From: a virus
DNA length: 64,000 nucleotides
IMG/VR virus record: IMGVR_UViG_3300035228_000987
Location: 1 to 64,000 of that record
Strand: one strand, 5' to 3'
The position numbers and the translations under genes were made by a program. Shown piece after piece: positions 6,420 to 18,400 of this stretch; the first letter of the stretch is position 1; each line of letters begins with the position of its first letter. Under the pieces are notes generated by a model that worked only from the letters and a program-made list of their open reading frames with translations, was not told the DNA's origin and ran no database searches.

Positions 6420-9400
6420 ATGATCAATAAAAGAATTAAAATCAGTAACGTAGTAGAAAATCAACTACCTGATTTTGTAAAGGATACATATCCTCTTGCT
6501 ACTGAGTTTTTAAAATCTTATTACAGATCGCAAGATTCGCAAGGTCTTCCTGCGGATCTAATTAATAATATCGATCAATATCTGAAGTTAGAAAATAATA
6601 CCAATCTTGTCTCAAAAACGTCTCTAACCAGAGATATTGAGTTTGTAGACTCCATCATACCTGTAGAGTCTACAACAGGGTTTCCGGACCAATATGGCAT
6701 CATTCAGATTGATTCTGAGATTATCACATATACTGGAATAACAACAAATTCTTTTACTGGTTGTTCAAGAGGATTTAGTGGGATAACCTCACATAGATCT
6801 TCAAATAGACCCGATGAATTAGTATTTTCATCGTCTGAGAGAGATAACCATACAAGTGGGTCTGATGTAAATAATTTAAGTATACTTTTTTTAAAGGATT
6901 TTCTAAAAAAACTTAAGAAACAAATTGCACCTGGTTTTGATAATAGATCTTTAGCAAAAGATTTGAACCAGAGACTTTTCTTATCAAGATCCAAAGATTT
7001 TTATGAGTCCAAAGGTACAAGTCAAGCATACGAGATTCTTTTCAGAGCACTTTACGGAAAAGATGTAGATCTCAATAGACCAAGTGATTATTTGTTCATT
7101 CCTTCTGATGCTGGATACAGAGTAACAAATGATCTTGTAGTTGAGGCTATATCTGGTAATCCAGAACTCTTAGTTAATAAAACTCTATTCCAAGACAAAA
7201 ATCAATATCATAAAAAAGCATTTGGTACTATTACCAATGTTGAAAAGATTTTTCGCGGAGATAATGAGTATTATGTTATAAGTTTGGATGCTGATTATGG
7301 GAGAGATATTGATACTAATTTTGGATCAGTTCGTGGATCATTTGCTATTCATCCCAAGACTTCCATACTTAACAATGTTTCTATCGGATCTACAATCCTA
7401 GATGTAGATTCAACTATTGGTTTTGCACAGACAGGGCAACTTTCTGCAAAACTTCCTAACGGAACAACAAGTTTACTATCATACACATCTAAATCTTCTA
7501 CTCAGTTTTATGGTGTTTCTGGTGTTTCTCAATCACTTGGAGAGACGCAGGATGTGCGTCAAAACACCGTTGCATTTGGATATACTTCTAGGACGCAAGA
7601 AAACCCCGTACAGGTCCGTATAGGGGCAGTTCTGAGTGATTTGACAGTCCCAGACAATACCAATTTATTTGAAAAGGGTGATAAGGTAGAAATAAAGTCT
7701 CTTGGAAAAATATCAGAAGATATAAGAACTAATAATTGGTTCTATAATATTAAGGTAGAGTATAACATATCAAAAATAATCAAACAAGCAAGTACTATTT
7801 TTGATCTAGAGACTAATGATTCAAATATATTGAAAAAAGATGATTTAATTTCTCTTACTGATAATACAGGTGTATCTCAAACTATCTCTATTGATACTAT
7901 TTTTAGTGATAAGAGATTCAGAGTAAAAGATCTAGTTCTGAATGAAAATAAGATCTATAGTCTCAAAAAATTATCTCTAAAGGGAAACTCCAATTCATAT
8001 CCCCAAATAAGCAATTTACTTGCAAATGTACAAAATACATACTTGAATGAAGAAGATGTTTATGTAACATCAAACTCCATTCCATCTTATTCATCTAACA
8101 TTGAACCAGAAAATTTCTTAGTGAATATAACTGGATCTTTTTCTGGTGAAGAATTAGTTATAGGATCTCATCCATTCTACACCGGAGATGCTGTTCAGTA
8201 CGTAGGAACTGGTTTAAATATATCTTCTGGTACTTATTATGTTAAGGTTGTAAATGCAACAACTATTAAATTATCTGCAAGTAAGCCAAATATAGAAAAT
8301 GATAAATTCTTTACTATTTTTGGTTCTACGACGGACTCCAAGATTGTACAATTTGGATATAAAGGAAAAACACTTGAACCTCAAAAATTAATCCGTAAGT
8401 TATCAAAACCAGAACAAAGAGATCAAGATTATATTACAAGTCCAGGATCAATTGGTATTTTTGTAAATGGTGTAGAACTTCAAAACTACAAGTCTCAGGA
8501 TGTTGTGTATCATGGAGAACTTGAAAATATTATTGTTTCTGCTGAGGGTAGAAATTATGATATTGAAAATCCTCCAATCTTGGACATTGATGATAGATTT
8601 GGATCTCTAGCAACTGGCAAAGTATCGGTAAAAGGAGATCTAAAAAGAATTGAAATTATTGATCCGGGTGTAGATTACCTAGAGATTCCTACAATTACAA
8701 TATCAGGAGGGAATGGATTTGGTGCAATTGCAGAATCCTCTCTAATCAATTACATCCACTCGGTTAGATTTAGTGCCAATAAGGCATCAAATCAAGTTGA
8801 TCTCACACTTAATACTATCTCGTTTAATGAAATTCATAAATTCAGAGATGGGGAAAAAATATTTTATAAAACTTCTGGAGGAACTCCAGTTGGTGGACTG
8901 GATGATAGATCAGAATATCACGTAGGTGTTGTTGATTCATTCAGAGTAAAAATGTATAGAACTCTTGATGATGCCGCAAAGGGAATCAATCCTATAAATT
9001 TAATATCCCATGGAACTGGTGCCCATGAAGTAAGTACCGTTGATTATAGAAAGAAAGTTGCATCTATTAGAGTTACTGATTCGGGCAAAAACTACGAGAA
9101 CAAACATAGACAATGCACACCTGTAGGAATTGATACTGCAAAAAATTCTATAAAAATTGATAATCATGATTATCATAATGGAGACATTGTAACATATGAG
9201 ACAAATAATACTGAGGTACTAGGTCTTTCTACATTGTCATCATATTATATCACTAAAATTGATGATAATGAATTTTTTCTTTCTCAAGTTGGTATTGGTA
9301 CAACCAATAAAGACCAATACTACAAATCTAGAGAATTTGTAGATCTAAGATCAACTGGGTCAGGTCTTCACAACTTCAACTATGAACCAATATCTGTAAA

Positions 9401-12400
9401 AATAAATGGAAGAATTGGTCTATCAACCATAACAACGACTAATAGTATCCTTATTGATCCGAGTAATATTAGATCTGGAGTAAGTACTTTTGTTGCTGGA
9501 GTTGGTCAATCTTCATTTGCGTTTAGTTATACACCAAGATTAAATAGAAACCAATTGATAGATGTATTCGTCAATGGTGTAAGACTATCTGATAGTGACT
9601 TTAATTCTACTAGTGGATCAAATATCATCTTGAATAACTCTACAGGAGGTGGAGAAATTGTTGAGATGGTAAGTTATGGTTCTACTGTAAGAACAAACGA
9701 TACCTCTGTATATGCTGGCGCTGGACAAACTAATTTCCCATTCATTTATGCTTCAGGGTTTTTGGATGTTTATTATAATGGTCTAAAATTACCACAGAGA
9801 GATTACATATCTGACGACGGTCAATCGGTAGTACTAAAAGAAGGTTCAATAGAGGGAGATCTGGTAGAGTTAGTCACATATCCAGAAATTATTAAAATTG
9901 AAAAAACATTTACTGCCCAAGGTGGACAGACAACTTTCCCATTCATACATCAATCCGAGTATGGATTAATTGACGTATATTTAAACGGTGTTAAGTTACC
10001 TACAGAAGAATATGATGCTACAAGTGATCTTGATATAAGATTATATGAAGCAGCTAACCAAGAAGATGTTGTTTATGTTTCGTATATCTACTTAAGCGAA
10101 ATTATTGGTCTTGGTAAAGATTTCAATGCAAAAATTCAACCAATTTTTAGGGGTGAGATTAATACTGCATTCGTTACTAATAAAGGTGCAAATTATGGAT
10201 CACGAGATATTGTAAATTATAATAGACAACCTCTATTTACTCTCAATAGTGGTAAAAATGCAGAGTTAATTCCAGTTATTAACCAAACTACTGGAGGAAT
10301 TGAGGATGTACTGGTTAGAAATCCTGGAAGTGGTTATAACTCAGTTCCAGACTTAAAAATTATTGGTACAGGATCAAGAGCTATCTTAACACCCATCGTC
10401 AAAAATGGTAAACTTGATAGAGTAATTGTTATTAATCCTGGTGTACAGTATGATCCGAATAATACCAGTCTCATAATAGAAGCATCTGGTTTAGGTGCAA
10501 AGTTTGAATCGCAGGTCCAAACTTGGAATATCAATAATTTTAGTAAAGTATTCAATAAAGATAAAATTTCTTTAGATGAAGGATTTTTATATCCAGGTGC
10601 CTCATCAACTCTAAAATATAATCACCTTTATACTCCAAGAAGACTTAGGGAATTATTGTATGGCACAAGACTGTTTAATGGTATTACTCAACTTGAACAG
10701 GATCTAAGGTTAGATCAAAACTCTAGAGAAGTTGAATCTACACAATTTCACTCTCCTATTGTTGGATGGGCATATGATGGAAATCCAATATATGGACCAT
10801 ATGGATTTGAAACATCAACCGGAGGTCTAATTAAGAGAATAAAGTCTAGTTATGTTCTTACAACAAACAGTGCAAGTAGACCATCTCTATCAAGTTTTCC
10901 TCAAGGATCATTTACAAATGACTGGGTTTATAATGGTTCTGGAGATCTTGATGAGCATAATGGCAGATTCTGTGTAACACCTGAATATCCTGATGGGGTC
11001 TATGCATACTTTACTACTATATCCGAGGACATAGACACTATTGGACCTTTTAAGAACTACAAGCGTCCAGTTTTCCCATATGTCATTGGTGACTCTTTTA
11101 ATTCAAAACCAAACCAATTTAATTTTGATGTAACCTCAACAGAAGATTACTTAGACATTGGTGATACTGATTGGTTTAGAAATACAAATCCTTATGGATT
11201 AATCTCAAATGATACTACATATCAATATATTTTTGATCCGAATAAGGTTAGAAAGCAAACTTCAATAGTTGAGTATGCACAACCAGGTTCTTTAACTGGT
11301 ATTGATATACTTGATGGTGGAGAAAATTATAAAGTTGGTGATAATATTATCTTGTCATCAGAAGTGGGAAGAGGTGCATCTGCACAGGTAGATAAGATAC
11401 AAGGAAAATCTATCAATACTGTTAGTGTTGCTACATCATATATTGAAGATGTGGAGTTTCTTTCCTTGGGTATAAATGGCAATTATCTTGGTATTTGCTC
11501 ATCTCCACACGATTTAAATAATGCGGATATTATTTCTATTGCAGGTATATCAACATATAAGAACGACTTACAAAAAAACTTTAGAATTACAGTAAAAGAT
11601 TCTAGAGTTGCATTGGGCGAAAGTATTGACTCGGTTGATGTAACTGGTATTGTTACACATTTAAACCTAGTTAACACACCAGGATATCCAACATTACTAG
11701 AAGATGATATTTTACTATTAGATTCTGAAGAAGTTAAGGTTCTCAATATAGAAGCAAACAAGTCTAGAATCAGGATTCTTAGATCTAGAGTCGGGACTTT
11801 TCATAGTTCATCAACTGAAGTAAAACAAAAGTCAAGAAGAATTGAGTTCAAGGCAAATTATCAAAAGTCTGGACTGACTCAAATTAATAGAAAACTATAT
11901 TTTGACCCCCCCAAAACTGTTGCTATTGCTGCTACTTGGGGTGTAGGAATTACATCAACTGTATTTTTGGACGTTCTAGAGTATAAGATTCCAGCATCGG
12001 TCTCTGCCGGACAATCAACCATACTTCTACTCAAAAATCAAAAAGACATTACAAACTTCTCTGGTGGTGGTTATGTTTCATTAGTAAACCCAACTGATTC
12101 TGCTTTTGCTAGAAAAAATGTTGAAGTTTTAGCAATAGGAACATCTTCAATAACTGTAGATTTTGATACTTCACCTTTGTCTGGTGCGGGGGTTACTGTT
12201 TATGTAAATAAAGTTGAATCTGCCAAAATACCAACAAGATCTGTTTATTTTGAAAATCACGGACTTGAGACAGGTGATAAGGTTGTATATAACTCAAACA
12301 GTGGGTCTGCAATTAGTGTTATAAGAGATACTACTCCAATCACTCTTACTCAAAATTATGAATTGTTTGTAAGAAGAATTAACAATAACGTTTTCTCTCT

Positions 12401-15400
12401 GACTACATCAACAGTTGACCTGGGAACAGATGTAAATGATCTTCAATTTACCGGTATTGGAACGGGAGAATATCATAGTTTCAAAACTGTTCGGAATAAT
12501 GTAATAACTGGTCAACTTGAGAGAAATTTAGTAACTGTTGCAACTGGATCTTCTCATGGACTATCATTGAGAGATACGGTATCGGTTGATGTAAATGTTG
12601 GTATAACAACTACTATAAAAGTTTTCTATAATGATAGAAATCGTAGATTAGTCGTCAATAAGAGATCATTTATATCTTCTGATGTTGATACGATAAAAGA
12701 TACTATTCGTATTGACAATCATGGATTATATACAGGTCAAAAGATTATTCTGCAAACGGATTCTTCCACAGATTTCACAAATGATGAACTGTATTATGTG
12801 ATAGCATTTGATAGTAATAAAATACGTCTATCAAAAACTCATTTTGACAGTAGACTAGATTTACCTTCTTTTATCAATATTACCCAATCTTTCTCAGGAT
12901 CAATATTCCAGATTAATCCTCAAATTAAATATAGTGGTAATCAAAAAGTTAAGTTTGATCTTTCAGACTCTTCACTCTCATACATTTCATCGTCGGGACA
13001 AGCATTTAGTGCCTTTGAGTTTAATCTCTATACTGATGAAAAGTTTGAAAACTTATATACAACAACTGGCGATCTCAGTGAGTTTAATGTTACCAAGACT
13101 GGGGCAATTGGATTAAATTCTGATGCCTCATTGACATTTTCTTCATCGTTAGAAACTCCGGAGACAATTTTCTACACACTAAAACCACTTCCAGATGTTC
13201 CAGTACTTGTTAAAAAACAATTAATCAATGATTTTGATAAGATTAGATCTGCACATTCATTGTTAAAAGTTGATAGTGTATATTCAGGCAATCACTCAGT
13301 TGTATCAACATCATCAACAACATTTTCATATGTTGTTTCATCTCAACCAGAAACTTCTAGATATACTAGTAATAATGCAAACTTATCATACGAGTCTACC
13401 TCTAAAACTATCTCAGGATCAATTTCTTCAATAAGAATTACATCTCAAGGATCTGGATATGTAAATTTACCTGATATTTCTAGAGTTAATACAGATAATG
13501 GAAACTTTAGTATTTTAAATCCTTATTCTACCAACGTTGGTAGAATTAAGAGTACTAAAATTGAAGATATAGGATTTGATTATCCTACAGATAATACGTT
13601 AAGGCCATCAGTAAATCTTGCAAATATCTTGCAAGTTGAGCGTTATAGTTCAATTGAGAGTATTGGAATTTCTAGTGCTGGAAATGGTTATACAACTCCA
13701 CCAGACTTGATCATAATTGATACTGTAACAAATAATATTTTAGATGTAATATTAAAATACGAATTAGGAAGCCCCGAAGTAAAGATCTTAAAAAACACAA
13801 AAGATCTTTATGATTCATCACCAAATATTATTCCTATTCACAACTCAAACTCTATTGGTATATCTACAGTAGAGTATGACGAATCAACCAAAGATGTTAT
13901 TATAACATTGAACAAATCTTTTGAAACTACTACATCTTTCCCATTCAATGTGGGCGATGAAGTAATGATCGAGAGTGTTGGTATTACAACTACGGGTAAG
14001 GGATATAATACAAAAGATTATGATTACAATTATTTTACCATAACATCAATAGAACCACGTATTGGGGGAGTTAATCCTACAGTTACACTCAATCTATCAG
14101 GTTTTCTAAAACTTAACGAGAAACCTGGAGAATTTGATAGCGATATCTCATCTGGAAAAATTGTTGCAGTTAAGAATTTCCCATTATTTACTATATCACT
14201 ATTAAAAAATGATTTCTTACTTGGTGAGACAATACTAACTACAGATGGCACTGTGGGTGTGGTTGATAAATGGAATGTTCTTAATAATAGGTTAAAGATT
14301 CTTTCTCCTTTTGGCATCTTCAGAAATGGTTTGACAATTGAAGGTAAAACTTCTGGAACTAAGGCATTAATTGTAGACTCCAGTAAGATTGAAGGATCAT
14401 ACAATATTGATTCATCATCCGAGGTTAGACAGGGGTGGAAGCGTGATACTGGATTCTTAAATAATGCATTCCAAAGATTGCATGATAGCGATTACTATCA
14501 ATATTTTTCATATGAACTTAAATCATCAGTTTCTCTTGAAAACTGGGATGAACCTGTTCAGACATTAAGTCATCCTGCAGGATTCAAGAAGTTTAGTAAC
14601 TTGATCATGGAGGATTCATCTATTGTTGGTATACTTACTGCTCAAGATGAGGGAGACTTTACTTCAACAGTTGATATCATCAACGTTACGAACGTAAACT
14701 GTTATAGTGACTGGGATCTTGTAACAGAAAATTATAAGTTTATAACTGGAGATTTGTTCTCAGATGAAATTATTTTTGGTAGCAAAATTCTACAGAATTA
14801 TTTTGAATCAGTAACAAATAAAGTTCTTTCAATTGATAATATTAGTGATCAATTCAATAGTGATGAGCGTCAAGATCCATTTTCAGTTGTTGACGTTTAT
14901 CCACTAAATCAGAGATATAAAAAGTACATCACTTATGTTAAGGATAAGAGATTTACTAACGAGAGACAACTCTTGATGGTAACAGTCCTTCACGATGATA
15001 TTAGAGGATATTTAAACCAATATGGAAGATTAGAAACATCTTCAGATCTCGGATCTTTTGATTTCTCAATAAGAGCATTTGAAGGCAATCTTGACTTCTA
15101 TCCTGTGAAATTCAAGAAAAATAACTACGATATTTCTCTAGTTTCTTATAATCTTGAAGATCAACTTGTTGGTGTTGGAAGCACTGGTTTAGGATCGGTA
15201 AGTGAAATACAAACTCAAGGAATAACCGTACCTGTAGGGTTTGCCGATACTTCAATAGCAATGGCAACAATTGAAAAATCATATAAAGGTGCCAAAGTTC
15301 TTGTATCAATAGCAACTACAGATTCTATACATCAATATGAAGAGATCTCTATTTTAAGAAATTCTTCTGATGAAATTGCAATGCTTGAGTATGGTCAATT

Positions 15401-18400
15401 AATTGATGAGTCTTTATCGCAAACCTCAGTGTCTGGACTTGGAACATATGATGCATATGTTCCTTATAAGTTGATTCCAACTGTATCTGCTGCAGATTAT
15501 TTCAACTCTTCTGGTATTGAAACTTCAAAAGGTGGAACAGGAACTGGTCCATTTGGTGGATTTTCAATTGGAGATTATACTGAGTTGACTGGAAATGGTC
15601 TGAGACAATTAACCCTTCCACCAGAAGATGCTAGAAATTATGAGTTTATAACTGTAAATGCAGTCGTTGGTAGTGACTTTAACGGTGGTGAGCAACCCGA
15701 GGCAACTGAATCACTTCACGCATACTATAGTATTGATGGTGGATCAACATATGTTGATTTTGGGGAACTTGTTCCATATACTGGGGCACATTCGCTAAGA
15801 AACTATACTCTTGAGATTCCCGAGGAGGCAAGAACTGTTAATACACTGTTTAGATTACGTCAACAACAAAATAGTGGAAATGGATTTGATAACTTTGGTA
15901 TTAAACATGTAATCTTTGAAAGTGATCGTACATATGTAAACTTCTATCCAAATGCAGGTATTGCTGGAACAGTCAATACCCTGACTGTGGGACTGGCGCT
16001 AACTGCAGGAACTGGGATCGGTTCCATGACATTCAATACCAATACAGTTGAGTCAATTTACACTGGAATAGGATCAACATCATCTCCAGTAGCAAATAGA
16101 ATTGCTGGTTGGTCTACTGATATATTCAATGGTGGTTATCTACTTGTTGGTATTGAAGATCAGACAAATAATGAATATGAATTATTTGAACTTCTTGCCG
16201 CTGAAGATGATCTAGATCAATCAATAACCGAGTTTGGAAACCTCTTAACTTCAAGTGGTATAGGAACTATCGGAATTGCATGTACTGGAGTAAATCTTGA
16301 TATTACATTTACACCAAATGCAAATATTGCTGCGAATGTAAGAGTATTCCAACACTCACTTCGCTTAGTTGATAACTTTAACACAGATACTGGAATTGGT
16401 TTCAGCAATGGATCAATTAATTCTGGAAATGGTGTTTACCGAGGAACAGAACTTGATATTACAAGAAGTTTCAATATTGTACACAACAATAAAGATGTTT
16501 TTGAGAAATACTTTAGTCCAACATCTGATCCCAGAAAAGGACCAGTAATATCAACTAATGTTGTAGATTTAGCGACTAATCAAATATCAGTAGATGATCA
16601 CTTCTTCGTAAGTGGAGAGGAGATTACATATTCATACCCAGATGTTCCCGGATTTGAACCCATTGGTATTGCTCAAACTACAATTTTAGGAATAACTACG
16701 GATAAACTCCCATCTAGGATATATGCAGTTAGTAGTGGAAAAAATGGCGTAAAAGTTGCTGCATCCGCATCTGAAGCATTAAGAGTTCCTCCATCTGTAC
16801 TTGACATATCATCAACTGGTATAGGTGTATCACATAGGTTCACTGCTTGTAAGCAAAATCAAAAATCTCTCATAACTATTGATAATCTAATTCAATCTCC
16901 GGTTGTTGCTACAGCAACAACAACTATCTTGAATAAAGTCGTCACTACTTTTGATGACTCAATAATCATGAAAGATATCACAAAGTTCATGAGTGGTGAT
17001 ATTGTTAAAATTGACGAAGAAATTATGAGAATTGACTCTATCAATTCGTCAAATAATAAAGTAAATGTTAGAAGACCTTGGATGGGAACAAATATTGGTA
17101 TTCACTCTTTGAGTACAAAAGTTCAACTCATGAGAGGTAATTATAATATTATAGGGAACAAACTTAACTTTATTGATGCACCACTAGGATTAAATCCTAT
17201 AGGATCTACAACAAATCAACCAAACGAGAGAGATTTTACTGGAATTTCTACATCATCAGTATTCTCTGGCAGAGTATTCACTAAAACTGGCACAATAGGT
17301 GATACTCAAGACCCTTATAATAAGAACTATCTGTTTGATGATCTATCAGACTCATTCACTGGTGTAACAACAGAGTTTACCTTGACGAGCAGCACACCTC
17401 TTGATGGTGAAGTATTTGATATTACCTCGGAGTCAATTACATTTAATGGCGCAACATGGCCTGTAAGAGGCAAATTGTATGTTCCAAATACACCATCTCC
17501 AGATTCCGATGTTGTTGTTTTCTATCATGGTGATATTGATGATTCTAGTACAACAGTTTTGGAATCTGCACAAAATTTGTTTACATATGCAAAAGATATT
17601 CTCTTATTAAAGGATAAGATTATTTTTAGTGCTGCTTATCCACAAGATGACATTCCTCAAGCAAATTCTCTTGATGGAACTATTGGTGGAATTGAGAACG
17701 CTTCATTCTTATATGAAAATAACTTGAATTATGCTCGCGCATCTTTACGTTGGGCAAAATCCACCTTGAATACATATCTAACTGGAAATGGAGTTAATAA
17801 GATCGTTGATAAAATTTACATGTTTGGTCACACCCAAGGTGGAGCACTTGTTCATAAATTAAATCGTTTTGAGAGAACTGATGGTGTTATTATTAGTGCG
17901 GTCAATCAAATTCGCCTTGATTTAACATGTCGCTCAGAAGAAACAAATGGTCTTGTTGGAACTGGAAAAACTATTTCTAATATAAACGCCACATGCCAAA
18001 AACTGTTTAATCAATTTGGATCAGCATTTAATACTGCAGAATACTTTAACAGATCAGTTCAAGGTTATACAACAGGTTTACTAGCACCTGTTCTCTACAT
18101 TCAAGGACAGCAAGATACTACAACTAATAGTAATCAAGTAAACCTTGTAGATACATTATACGCTTCTTTGCAGGGTCAGGGTAATCCAACTACATCTTTG
18201 TTGAGAGTCACTGGCGGTCAAAATGCATACATTGCAAATGCAGATGTTCATGAAGAAATTAGAAACTTTGTGAAATCTGATGGTGCATCAAATATATTTA
18301 AGAGTGAAATCACTGGAATATCAACCAATAATGCTATAGTTGTACTTAACGGAATTTTCCAATCACCATCTCGGTTTGGAACAAATCCTATTGTTAATGA

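Noticed and set aside
14030-14404. A 124-residue antisense frame in the gp7-like gene
   Set aside because: Shadow of the coding strand; no independent evidence.
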